Assembly: GCA_018449715.1 (NCBI GenBank)
Contig: JAAVVA010000003.1
Coordinates: 186,001-250,000, forward strand
DNA length: 64,000 bases
From: Acidobacteriaceae bacterium dw_441
GTDB lineage: Bacteria; Acidobacteriota; Terriglobia; Terriglobales; Acidobacteriaceae
Reading direction: 5' to 3'
Of the stretch, positions 50,235-58,767 are shown one piece after another (position 1 is the first letter of the stretch; every line of letters begins with the position of its first letter). The position numbers and the translations under genes were made by a program. The notes below the pieces were generated by a model, which was not told the origin of the DNA, made no database searches, and saw nothing but the letters and a program-made list of their open reading frames with translations.

Positions 50235-50888
50235 TCAAGGGGTTTGACGAGAAAGCAGAGCCAACACGTCTGACGGAGTAACCGCGACGGCATCAGCCCG
50301 AAGGCACTCCTCCTCAGGCCCGTAGCCCCATCCGGCGGCGATACAGCGAAGATCATTGGCACGGGCTGCCTCGAAATCGAAAATTCGATCGCCGATCATC
50401 CAGGCTGACTTTGCCCGAAGGCCACTCTCGCGAATGAGCAGAGCCAGCAGATCAGCCTTGCTATGGCTGGCGTATTCCGCTTTGTCTGCATAGATGGCGA
50501 TGAAAAGGTCTGTCAGTTTGAACGCATTCAGCATCCGAATCGCAAAATGATGTCGCTTTGAGGTACACACGTACAGCGAAAATCCCTTTTTACGAAGTTC
50601 GGCGAGCAGATCGGGAACGCCCTCGAAGACGGTGCTGTTCATCCAACCCTCGCGGTCGTAACAGTTACGGTAATCCCGTGCCAAGGCTGCACGGGATTCT
50701 TCGCTCCCGCCCGGCAGCAGTTCGATGACCCAATCTTCAACTGGAGGTCCAACAAAGCGATCCAACGGACCACTTGTCACGAGACCATGAGCGCCAAGCA
50801 GCTTGCGTAGACAGCTTAGAATACCTGGTTTCGAGTCTATGATCGTGCCGTCAAGGTCGAAGATCAAGGCCGGCAATTCGATTGACAT
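50235..50888 (-). CDS. HAD-superfamily phosphatase (Gph-like)
   Basis: A 217-residue HAD hydrolase: motif I LIFDLDGTIIDSKPGI, a helical cap, motif II in LYVCTSKRHHFA, the lysine in ASHSKADLLALL, and motif IV MIGDRIFDFEAARANDLRCI. It is a subfamily IA enzyme of the phosphoglycolate/pyrophosphatase type. Substrate not predictable. It lies between the island integrase and the double-SnoaL gene. Confidence 0.87.
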   Translation of the reverse strand: MSIELPALIFDLDGTIIDSKPGILSCLRKLLGAHGLVTSGPLDRFVGPPVEDWVIELLPGGSEESRAALARDYRNCYDREGWMNSTVFEGVPDLLAELRKKGFSLYVCTSKRHHFAIRMLNAFKLTDLFIAIYADKAEYASHSKADLLALLIRESGLRAKSAWMIGDRIFDFEAARANDLRCIAAGWGYGPEEECLRADAVAVTPSDVLALLSRQTP

Positions 50889-51043
50889 ATTTTCAGTATC
50901 GCAAGAAGGGAGCAATCTACCTTGGATTAAGTCTGGTAATGAGATAAGTCCAAGCCTTGCGAATCAGCTGCAAGCCATCGCTATCTCAGTCCTATGAGTC
51001 GCAGAAATCTGTGATCGTCCTCATAGAACCTGAGCGGCAAGGC

Positions 51044-52279
51044 TCAAGCCGTTTTCCTGATTCTTTCCGAATTCTGGCAGCCGACACGCTTTTTACTAAC
51101 GGCATCTTTCTTCTCGGGAAGCGATTGCATCGGCTTCTTCCACGCCAGCTTAACGGAAGTTGCAAGTTGATCCTGCCGAGCTTTGCAGAACGGCGCGTAG
51201 TGCCGTTCGGTGATCTTCACGCTTGAGTGTCCCAGCAGTAGTGAAACCTGATCTAGTGGCACACCCGCCAGCAGCAACTCGACGGCGAAGGTGTCGCGGA
51301 ACATGTGAGGATGGCACCGCTTCGGCGTTCCATCAGGCTTCTGAATGTCTGCCAACTTGAAGAGCTTCCAGTACGACCGCTGGAACGCTTTTGCTGCGCT
51401 GCGCGCATCGCCGTTGCCCGACCAGAAGAAATAACGCGGATTCGGGTTGGGCAGCGCCCGCAGCTCGTCGCCAACTTCGTTCGGGATGACGACATTAACA
51501 GCTACGCCGGTCTTCGCGCGATACAGGAAAATCTGATCGTCCCCATTTTCATTCTTGGTCAGCCGCTCCCGTTCGAGCGAGGTGGCATCAAGGATGGCGA
51601 GTCCCGACCAGCGCATCAGCAACGTCAACGCGCGAAGGCGCCAGCCACGATGCTGATTGTCATTACCACCGCCATACTCGTACTTGTCCGTTGCGGCGAC
51701 GACCTTCTCGAATTCTTTAGGCAGGAAGTAATCGGTCGGCACGACATCCGGCGTCTTCGGCTTTTTGAGCGCGTCCATCGGATTCTTGCGCCGCAGATCG
51801 TTCGCCACGCAGAAGGAGAAGAAGGAGTGCATCCGCTCGTGCTTGCGATGCGTGGTTGCCTCGCCGTTATTCCAGGTGGAGCGGAACTCAGTCAGATCGA
51901 TGGGAACGACCTGGTCAAGGTGAACGAACTTCCGCGTCTCGCAGAAGGGAAGGAACTGACGCTCGAAAAGGGTCCGCGACTTCTTGCGGGAGGAGTGCTC
52001 CAGACCACGAGCCTCTTCGTCTTCGAGGAACATGCGAATGGCCTCCTTCACGGTCGCACGACGGGGCTGCACTTGATCGACTCGAGTGGGGTCGGCCTCA
52101 GCTTCTTTCTTGCGGGCATTTCGTTCCGCCTGCTCCCAGCTTCGAGTGCCGGCAGACTCGCGGATGGCCTCTCCATTGGGCAGGACGCCGCGGAGCCATT
52201 TGGGGCAGCGGCAACGCCGCCATTGGGTATCGTCTGCGTGGCCGCAGTCGGCTGCGTGACGGGTATAGATATGGAGCAT
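51044..52279 (-). CDS. Tyrosine recombinase/integrase next to tRNA-Phe
   Basis: A 411-residue integrase. The N-terminus (CGHADDTQWRRCRCPKWLRG) is a Cys/His-rich stretch, followed by a SAM-like core-binding domain and the catalytic domain. HPHMFRDTFAVELLLAGVPL supplies the H-x-x-R box, LLLGHSSVKITERHYAPF the second His and the tyrosine nucleophile. At box I, where the family usually has TGLRxxE, the sequence is RWSGLAILDATSL, so alanine replaces the expected Arg. ATG 52279 is 9 bp after GGAGG. The gene starts about 100 bp from the tRNA 3' end, the usual setting for an integrated island. Confidence 0.92.
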   Translation of the reverse strand: MLHIYTRHAADCGHADDTQWRRCRCPKWLRGVLPNGEAIRESAGTRSWEQAERNARKKEAEADPTRVDQVQPRRATVKEAIRMFLEDEEARGLEHSSRKKSRTLFERQFLPFCETRKFVHLDQVVPIDLTEFRSTWNNGEATTHRKHERMHSFFSFCVANDLRRKNPMDALKKPKTPDVVPTDYFLPKEFEKVVAATDKYEYGGGNDNQHRGWRLRALTLLMRWSGLAILDATSLERERLTKNENGDDQIFLYRAKTGVAVNVVIPNEVGDELRALPNPNPRYFFWSGNGDARSAAKAFQRSYWKLFKLADIQKPDGTPKRCHPHMFRDTFAVELLLAGVPLDQVSLLLGHSSVKITERHYAPFCKARQDQLATSVKLAWKKPMQSLPEKKDAVSKKRVGCQNSERIRKTA

Positions 52280-52381
52280 CGGAATCAACCTCCGTATAAA
52301 GAGGTTAACTCTGGTGGCGGTACAAAGTTGGTACAGTTCGCTTGTGTCGTCTGTAAGTGTTTGATTTTACATGGAATAAAG

Positions 52382-52456
52382 TGGTGGCCAGAGACGGGAT
52401 CGAACCGCCGACGCCGGCCTTTTCAGGGCCGCGCTCTACCACTGAGCTATCTGGCC
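52382..52456 (-). tRNA. tRNA-Phe (anticodon GAA)
   Basis: On the minus strand a 75-nt cloverleaf is complete: acceptor GGCCAGA pairs with TCTGGCC, D arm GCTC/GAGC, anticodon stem CGGCC/GGCCG with loop CTGAAAA (anticodon GAA), T arm GGCGG-TTCGATC-CCGTC, discriminator A and encoded CCA. Its 3' end faces the integrase, so it is the probable attachment site of the island to the left. I did not find a second copy of its 3' end within the window. Confidence 0.95.
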
Positions 52457-52720
52457 TTGGCAGAGATACAAAACGCCTTATTCGGGGATCGCCAAGAACC
52501 CCGGGCGTACGTCTGTTGCATCATCCTTTGGTAAGGGAGCTTGTCGCTGGGCGGGGAGCCCGCAACGCAAACGCAAACTTAGTATAGCAACCCGAGGCCA
52601 TTCTTTCCAGTCGGTCCGAAGAGCCTCTAGTGGGTCCATTTGAGATGATTCACGACCGGGATTCTCTTTTCCCCGTCCCGAGCTATCCTTGTCCTAATCT
52701 CTTCGATCGAAGGAAGTTCT

Positions 52721-54394
52721 ATGCTGCGTTCTGCTTCGCGTTTGGCCGTTGCTCTGCTCCTTTGCCTGCCCTCTTCTCTCTATGGACAGGCGCGTCCTGC
52801 GACCCCTGCAAAGCCACAGGCTGCTTCCGCGGCAACGCCTGCCGAGCGGCGCGCTATTCGAGCCTTCGATGCGGTGGCGGAGAACCCCCTGCAACTTACG
52901 GCCTTTCTGGCGGAGTTGCCCAAGGGAGGCGATCTCCACATGCACCTCACCGGAGCTGTGTACGCTGAAAGCTTCATCCGCCAGGCCATCGCCGACACCC
53001 TCTGCTACAGCCCCTCCACGCGCCGCCTCTTCAAGCCATCCGCCACCACGCGCAGCTTTCCTCCCCAGCCCGTCTGCGGAGAAGGGAACCGCCGCGCCGA
53101 CGAGGCGCTGAAGGATCAGGCTCTCTACGACACTCTCGTCGATGACTTCTCCATGCGCAGCTTTGTGCCCAGCGCGGGCGTCAGCGGGCACGATCAGTTC
53201 TTCGCCACCTTTGCTCGATTCAGTGCCCTCAATCACTCGCACATCGGCGAGTGGCTCGACGAGGTCGCCAGCCGAGCCGCCGCCCAGAACGAGCAGTACC
53301 TCGAGATCATGCACACCGCTGACTTCGCTGCCGCCGCGAAGCTCGGTTACTCTATCCCGTGGCCCTCCGCTGCGTCTTTCCCCGCAGCAGGCGCAACCAG
53401 CGCCAATGATGCCTCCGGCGCCTCTCCCGCTGAGTTGGCAAAGCTCCGCGACCAGCTTCTTGCCGGAGGCCTGCGCGAGATGGTCGCGACCGACCGCAAG
53501 GAGTATGCCGACGCTCTCGATTCCCGCGACCGCATCGAGCACTGTGGAACCCCCGAGGCGGCCAAAGCCTGCTCCGTAAAGCTCCGTTTCATCTACCAGA
53601 TTCTCCGCGGCTTTCCCGCGCAGCAGGTCTTCGCCCAGACCCTCCTCGGCTTTGAGACCATCCAGGCCGAGCTGGACTCCGGCCATCCCCGCGTCGTCGG
53701 CATCAACTTCGTCATGCCCGAAGACGGCTACCTCTCCATGTCCGAGTATCACCGTCAGATGCTCATGCTCGACTACCTGCACAGCGTCTACCCACGCGTC
53801 CACATCACGCTGCACGCCGGAGAGATTGCCCCTGGCCTCGTGACTCCCGATGGCCTCCGTTTCCACATCCGCGAAGCAGTCGAGCTGGGACACGCCGAGC
53901 GCATCGGCCACGGCGTCGATGTCATGTACGAGGATCAGGCGCAGGCTCTCCTCAAAGAGATGGCCTCGCGCCACATCATGACCGAGATCAACCTCAGCTC
54001 GAACGACCTCATCCTCGGCGTCTCGAAGCAGTGGCATCCGCTCCCTGTTTATCGTGCCGCAGGAGTCCCCGTCGCTCTCTCGACCGACGACGAGGGCGTC
54101 TCGCGCATCGACATCACTCATGAGTACACCCGAGCCGTACTCGACTTCCACCTCGGATATCTCGACCTCAAGCGCATGGCCCGCACCTCGCTCGAGCACA
54201 GCTTCCTGCCCGGAGCCAGCCTTTGGGAGCAGCCGGATGTCTTCACCTCGGTCAACGCCGCCTGCGCCTCGCAGACGTTAGGAGCCGATAACCCCACCCC
54301 CAAGTGCCAGGCTTTTCTCCAGGCAAACGAGCGGGCAAACGAGCAGTGGCAACTGGAGCATCGTTACCGCCTCTTTGAAGAGAAGCAGCCCTGA
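52721..54394 (+). CDS. Secreted adenosine deaminase-like protein
   Basis: A 557-residue protein with a signal peptide (RLAVALLLCLPSSLYGQ). The metal-dependent deaminase fold shows GGDLHMHLTGAVYAESFIRQ with the HxH zinc ligands, ITLHAGEIAPG with His and the proton-transfer Glu, RIGHGVDVMYEDQ, and VALSTDDEGVSR with the zinc Asp. It would convert adenosine to inosine in the periplasm or outside. It is longer than cytosolic Add enzymes (about 340 residues) because of an insertion after HLTG, as in growth-factor-type deaminases. AAGGAAG precedes the ATG. It is the first backbone-like gene right of the tRNA. Confidence 0.92.
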   Translation: MLRSASRLAVALLLCLPSSLYGQARPATPAKPQAASAATPAERRAIRAFDAVAENPLQLTAFLAELPKGGDLHMHLTGAVYAESFIRQAIADTLCYSPSTRRLFKPSATTRSFPPQPVCGEGNRRADEALKDQALYDTLVDDFSMRSFVPSAGVSGHDQFFATFARFSALNHSHIGEWLDEVASRAAAQNEQYLEIMHTADFAAAAKLGYSIPWPSAASFPAAGATSANDASGASPAELAKLRDQLLAGGLREMVATDRKEYADALDSRDRIEHCGTPEAAKACSVKLRFIYQILRGFPAQQVFAQTLLGFETIQAELDSGHPRVVGINFVMPEDGYLSMSEYHRQMLMLDYLHSVYPRVHITLHAGEIAPGLVTPDGLRFHIREAVELGHAERIGHGVDVMYEDQAQALLKEMASRHIMTEINLSSNDLILGVSKQWHPLPVYRAAGVPVALSTDDEGVSRIDITHEYTRAVLDFHLGYLDLKRMARTSLEHSFLPGASLWEQPDVFTSVNAACASQTLGADNPTPKCQAFLQANERANEQWQLEHRYRLFEEKQP

Positions 54395-54465
54395 TTTGCT
54401 CTTGTTTTCAGATGAAATTGTGTATTCAGTGACATTGATTGTCTTCTCTTAACTGTCTGTAGGAA

Positions 54466-55701
54466 TTGGGTCCGCTTGTGAGTTTCTCTTCTTCTGCTGC
54501 CTCTCCTTCTACAAGTGGAATCACAATACTGGCTCTTGCTGCTCCTTCGATTGGCCTGCTTTTTGCGGCCGTGTTTGCCGGCATTGGAAGTCACTGGCGG
54601 AATCTGCGTTATTTCTTCGGACTCTCCGCGGCTTTCTTCTCCTTCAGCATTGGAGCGTTCCTGCAGATTCTGCGGCTGCCGCAGGGGGGACTGAACTCGA
54701 TTGTCACCACCGTGTTTTACGCCGCGGCGGCCTCCATGTTGATCTCGGCCTGCACCATGCGGATGCGTCTGCGGCTGAGCGGCCTGTTGACTGTGGCGGT
54801 CCCGCTTCTGATGATCTTCGGGGTCATCTATTTCTTCTATGTCCACCAGAGCCTCGAAGCAAGAATCTATATCGTGAATTTCGGCACCGGGATCATGCTT
54901 GTGGCCACTGGGGTGCGTCTCAAGCGGGTTGCTGGCAAAAGGATCGACCATATTCTTGGCTGGGTCTTCCTTCTCTTCGGCCTGCAGCACTTTCCGAGAA
55001 CCATCCTGTCGATGGGGCGCACAAACAGCCCCGGCGCGGTGGCCACCATGACGGAATCTCCCTTCTGGGTATGGCTTAATTTCTCCTTTCTGTTCTTCGT
55101 GGTTCTTGTCGGAGTCTCTCTGGTTGCCGCGGCGGCCTCCGACATCATCGAAGAATTTCGTCACTCCTCCATCACCGATCCCCTCACTGGACTTCTGAAT
55201 CGCCGTGGCTTTGAGAACTTTGCCCGCTCCCAGCTTGCTCTTCCCAATCGCAGACCAATCAGCCTTATCCTTTGCGATATCGACCACTTCAAATCGATCA
55301 ACGACTCCTATGGACATGCCAGCGGCGACATCGTGCTCACCGAGATTGCCGTCCTCTTGCGGAAGGATATTCGCGAGATGGATGCAGCCGGAAGATTGGG
55401 GGGAGAGGAGTTTGCCCTCCTGATGACCAACCTCGGTCGAGCCGAGGCCCACTCCGTGTCCGAGCGCCTGCGCCAGGAGATCGAACGCGCGCAGTTCGAG
55501 AACGGTCTTCTTGAAAGGCATCATGTCACGGCGAGCTTCGGCGTCGTCGAGCATGCGCGAGGAGAAGGTCTGGAGAGCCTCATCCAGCGGGCCGACGCCA
55601 TGCTCTACGCAGCCAAGCGCGGAGGTCGCAATCGCTCCCTTGCCGACACGGGCAACGAGCAAAGCGAAGCGAGTAATTCGGCAAGCCATCTCGCCTTCTG
55701 A
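54466..55701 (+). CDS. Membrane diguanylate cyclase (GGDEF), copy 1
   Basis: A 411-residue protein: seven or eight hydrophobic segments (residues about 15-225), then a GGDEF domain. DPLTGLLNRRGFENFARSQL begins it, CDIDHFKSINDSYGHASGD holds the metal site, and GRLGGEEFALLM is an intact active loop. REMD lies five residues before GGEEF, an RxxD inhibitory site, so product feedback is expected. It makes c-di-GMP at the inner membrane; the N-terminal sensor is not a family I can name. The start is uncertain (TTG 54466 or GTG 54478). It is paralogous to the next gene. Confidence 0.93.
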   Translation: MGPLVSFSSSAASPSTSGITILALAAPSIGLLFAAVFAGIGSHWRNLRYFFGLSAAFFSFSIGAFLQILRLPQGGLNSIVTTVFYAAAASMLISACTMRMRLRLSGLLTVAVPLLMIFGVIYFFYVHQSLEARIYIVNFGTGIMLVATGVRLKRVAGKRIDHILGWVFLLFGLQHFPRTILSMGRTNSPGAVATMTESPFWVWLNFSFLFFVVLVGVSLVAAAASDIIEEFRHSSITDPLTGLLNRRGFENFARSQLALPNRRPISLILCDIDHFKSINDSYGHASGDIVLTEIAVLLRKDIREMDAAGRLGGEEFALLMTNLGRAEAHSVSERLRQEIERAQFENGLLERHHVTASFGVVEHARGEGLESLIQRADAMLYAAKRGGRNRSLADTGNEQSEASNSASHLAF

Positions 55702-55876
55702 CTTCAGTGAAAGCTCCCCTGCTTTGCGATTTCAGGTAGTTCCTGATTGGTACGCCTCGAAAGATCTCACAGCTTTCGTTACTGGTTTTATCTTCTTCCG
55801 GCACAGACGTATGACGTATGATCTCTTTGGAGAAATCCCCCATATCACCGGGGCTTTACGCTAGCTCCATGCAAGG

Positions 55877-57103
55877 TTGAGTTTGGCCGTGAGCCTCTTT
55901 CTATCCACCTCTTCTCCCATCATGAATGAGGTTCGCCTGTTGAACCTTACTTCGCCCCTGATTGCATTGCTGTTTATCGCGGCCTATGCCTTCATTGGGA
56001 CGAGATGGAAAAACCTCCACTATTTTTTATGGCTTGCTGCGAGTATCTTCTTCTACGCACTGGGATCGGCCCTGCAGATCCTACGGCTGCCCTTGGATAC
56101 AGGCCTGAACTCAGCAGCCGCCTGTCTCCTGTATGCCCTGGCGGCATCGTTCCTGACATTTGCCTGCTTCCTTCGCCTGCAGATACGGCATCGCCACTTG
56201 CTGACAGCCGTGTTTCCGGCCCTGATGGTGTCCGCAGCCTTCTATTTCATCTACGTGGATCGCAACCTTCAGGCGCGCATCTACATCATGAACTTCGGCA
56301 TCGGGATACAGTTTCTACTGGCAGGCCTGCGGATCAGGAGTGTCGCTCGCAAGACGATCGACCGCGTCCTTGGCTGGGTACTTATCTGCTTCGGAGCGGA
56401 GCACTTTCCTCGTACGCTCTTCACAATCGGTCACATGAGCAAGGGAAGCACCCTGTCCATGCTGGTCGAAACGCCTTTCTGGGCGTGGCTGAACCTCTCC
56501 GTCCTCTTCTTCCTCGTGCTTCTCGGGATCACGCTCATCAGCGCCGCAGCCTCCGACATCATCGACGACCTGCGGCAGCGCTCCGTGACCGATCCTTTGA
56601 CCGGCCTTATGAACCGTCGTGGGTTCGAGGAGTTTGCGCGGTCGCAGATCGCTCTCCCAAACCGCCTCCCGCTCAGCCTCATCCTCTGCGACATCGACAA
56701 CTTCAAATCGATCAACGACTCCTTCGGGCACGGCTCCGGCGATGCCGTGCTGGCGCGGATCGCAACTCTTCTGCGAAGAAGCATCCGTGAGTCCGACGCC
56801 GCCGGAAGGTTCGGAGGAGAGGAGTTCCTTCTCCTCTTCACGAACCTTGACCGCACCGAGGCTCACTCCGTAGCCGAGCGCCTGCGCCAGGAGATAGAAC
56901 GCACGCAGTTCCACGAAAGCGGTCTTTACGGTCGCACGGTGACAGCCAGCTTCGGCATTGTGGAGTATGTGCCGGGCGAAGGTCTGGACAGCTTTATTCG
57001 TAGAGCCGACGCCATGCTGTACTCGGCCAAGCGAGGTGGCCGCAACCGTGCGCTGGCCGAAGAATCCGGCGTGGAACACGCTTTGAGCCCGGATGTGCTT
57101 TGA
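55877..57103 (+). CDS. Membrane diguanylate cyclase (GGDEF), copy 2
   Basis: A 408-residue paralogue of the preceding gene with the same multi-TM N-terminus (LIALLFIAAYAFIGTRWKNL, ARIYIMNFGIGIQFLLAGLR) and DPLTGLMNRRGFEEFARSQI, CDIDNFKSINDSFGHGSGD, GRFGGEEFLLLF. The RxxD site (RESD) is intact. The two genes are adjacent and co-directional with a 175-bp gap, consistent with tandem duplication followed by divergence, mostly in the sensor. The start (TTG 55877, GTG 55889 or ATG 55922) is uncertain. Confidence 0.93.
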   Translation: MSLAVSLFLSTSSPIMNEVRLLNLTSPLIALLFIAAYAFIGTRWKNLHYFLWLAASIFFYALGSALQILRLPLDTGLNSAAACLLYALAASFLTFACFLRLQIRHRHLLTAVFPALMVSAAFYFIYVDRNLQARIYIMNFGIGIQFLLAGLRIRSVARKTIDRVLGWVLICFGAEHFPRTLFTIGHMSKGSTLSMLVETPFWAWLNLSVLFFLVLLGITLISAAASDIIDDLRQRSVTDPLTGLMNRRGFEEFARSQIALPNRLPLSLILCDIDNFKSINDSFGHGSGDAVLARIATLLRRSIRESDAAGRFGGEEFLLLFTNLDRTEAHSVAERLRQEIERTQFHESGLYGRTVTASFGIVEYVPGEGLDSFIRRADAMLYSAKRGGRNRALAEESGVEHALSPDVL

Positions 57104-57140
57104 GTATCGCCGGGCGACGAGCGATTAAAACGACAAGTGA

Positions 57141-57359
57141 TTAATACGCCAGGTCATTCGCATCGACGCAGACAAACACTGCGTGGATGCCTCCCATCGC
57201 TCCTTGATAGTCCGAAGGGTTGGCCTGCTCCATCACCCGAAGAGGACAGTTGTCACCCTCCACCACATCTCCGGGCTGCGGCAGGCGCTCCAGCGCGTGG
57301 GTCTCTGACCACAGAAAACGTCCGGCTTTATAAACCTCAAACCGCGCGTACACCTGCAT
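57141..57359 (-). CDS. Small hypothetical protein
   Basis: A 72-residue frame: MQVYARFEVYKAGRFLWSET, then LPQPGDVVEGDNCPLRVMEQ and GIHAVFVCVDANDLAY. It looks like a small beta-barrel-type domain and has no family I recognise. No clear ribosome site precedes ATG 57359. It fills the only gap between the GGDEF and esterase genes and its composition is protein-like, so I keep it with modest confidence. Confidence 0.5.
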   Translation of the reverse strand: MQVYARFEVYKAGRFLWSETHALERLPQPGDVVEGDNCPLRVMEQANPSDYQGAMGGIHAVFVCVDANDLAY

Positions 57360-57511
57360 GGCATCAAGTGTAGGACTACTCCCGCGAAATCCCCGTAAAA
57401 TTTGCTACCCGCCGCGCCACGCGTAAGAAACAGGAGTCGCAACCCTCTTCGATTTCAGCGGCTTCGAAGCATGACCGACAGGTTGAATCCTCCCTCTCCA
57501 TCACTACGCGC

Positions 57512-58426
57512 ATGTACTATGTTGCCGTGCGAATTCCTCTCCTTTCCGCTCTCCTTCTGCTCGTCGCGACTGCCGGAGCCCAGCGGGTGACGCTTCCGCT
57601 CTGGCCCAACGGCAACCCCGAGCCCTACCAGGGCGCGGCCGAAACCGACATCACCCAGTCCACCGACCGCCTCGTCGAAGGCCGCCCGCTGGCCCACCTC
57701 ACCAACATCGGCAAACCCACCCTCGCCTTCTATCCTGCGAAGACCAACAACACCGGGGCCACCATCGTCGTCTTCCCCGGTGGAGGCTATCGCATCCTCG
57801 CCTACGATCTCGAAGGCACCGAGGTTTGCACCTGGCTCAACTCCATCGGGGTCAACTGCGCCCTCGTCAAATACCGCGTCCCCATCGCGAAGCATTACCC
57901 CGACGACACCTCTGACCTCGAAGACGCGCAGCAGGCCATGCGCATCACCCGCTCGCACGCTGCCGAATGGCACCTCGACCCGCACCGCATCGGCGTCCTC
58001 GGCTTCTCCGCGGGAGGCCACCTCATCGTCGTGCTCAGCAATCATCACGACTTCAAGCGCGCCAACGAGCCCGCATCTGACTCCGCCATCAGCGCCCGTC
58101 CCGACTTCGTCGTAGCCATCTATCCAGCCTATCTCGCCGAGCCACCCGCCCTCACCCAGCTCTCCGCAGGCATCGACCCCAGCGCCAGCACGCCGCCGAC
58201 CTTCCTCCTGCAAGCGGAAGACGACCCCGTCCACGAAGAGAACGTCCTCGTCTACTTCCAGGCGCTCAAGCAGCTCAAGGTTCCCGCCGAGCTGCACGTC
58301 TACTCCGAAGGAGGCCACGGCTACGGCCTGCGTCCCTCCGCGCTTCCCGTCTCCCGCTGGCCCGCGCTGGTGGAGACATGGCTGCACACCATCCACGTGC
58401 TGCCCGGCACGGCTAAGATGAACTAA
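57512..58426 (+). CDS. Secreted alpha/beta hydrolase (acetyl-xylan-esterase-like)
   Basis: A 304-residue protein with a signal peptide (LLSALLLLVATAGAQ). It has an oxyanion HGG-like motif FPGGGYRILAYDLEG, the nucleophile elbow VLGFSAGGHLIVVL, the catalytic Asp in LLQAEDDPVHEENV and the His in SEGGHGYGLR. This is the arrangement of exported acetyl-xylan esterase/BD-FAE-like enzymes that deacetylate plant polysaccharides, but lipase-like activity is also possible. Confidence 0.87.
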   Translation: MYYVAVRIPLLSALLLLVATAGAQRVTLPLWPNGNPEPYQGAAETDITQSTDRLVEGRPLAHLTNIGKPTLAFYPAKTNNTGATIVVFPGGGYRILAYDLEGTEVCTWLNSIGVNCALVKYRVPIAKHYPDDTSDLEDAQQAMRITRSHAAEWHLDPHRIGVLGFSAGGHLIVVLSNHHDFKRANEPASDSAISARPDFVVAIYPAYLAEPPALTQLSAGIDPSASTPPTFLLQAEDDPVHEENVLVYFQALKQLKVPAELHVYSEGGHGYGLRPSALPVSRWPALVETWLHTIHVLPGTAKMN

Positions 58427-58473
58427 GCATCACGATGAACTAAGCACCACGACCGCGCAGCAAGGAGCGCAGC

Positions 58474-58764
58474 ATGAAGATTCTCTGGACCATCCTGCAA
58501 TCATTTATCTTCTTCGTTCTCTTCGCAGTCGGCAGCTTTATGCACCCCTTCAACCTCCACTGGGCTGAGAAAAGAACCCCCGATGGGATGCACTATTTCA
58601 TCCCCGACGGTCTTCTCCTCGCCCTGGGAGTCTTCCTCGCCATCGTCATCGTGCAGTCCCTCCGCAAACGCACCTGCGACACTCCCCACACCGTCCTTGC
58701 CTTCGTTCTCGCGGTGACCGCGGGCTACATCGTCAAGCTGGGCTTTATCACCACGCAGATCTGA
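58474..58764 (+). CDS. Small membrane protein, function unknown
   Basis: A 96-residue protein with three hydrophobic segments (LQSFIFFVLFAVGSFMHP, LLLALGVFLAIVIVQSL, VLAFVLAVTAGYIVKLGFI). AAGGAG precedes the ATG. Its stop is 3 bp before the start of the PLP decarboxylase gene, so the two are likely co-translated. Not recognised. Confidence 0.75.
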   Translation: MKILWTILQSFIFFVLFAVGSFMHPFNLHWAEKRTPDGMHYFIPDGLLLALGVFLAIVIVQSLRKRTCDTPHTVLAFVLAVTAGYIVKLGFITTQI

Positions 58765-58767
58765 AGC

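Noticed and set aside
52694..54199. 501-codon open frame on the minus strand
   Set aside because: It lies antisense to the adenosine deaminase gene. Its product is rich in Gly, Val, Glu and Asp as expected from the reverse frame of GC-rich coding DNA, and shows no domain.
54364..55689. 441-codon minus-strand frame
   Set aside because: Shadow of the first GGDEF gene, rich in His, Gly and Arg without motifs.
57455..58396. 313-codon minus-strand frame
   Set aside because: Antisense to the secreted esterase, which has a signal peptide and a complete catalytic triad; the shadow product has no fold signature.
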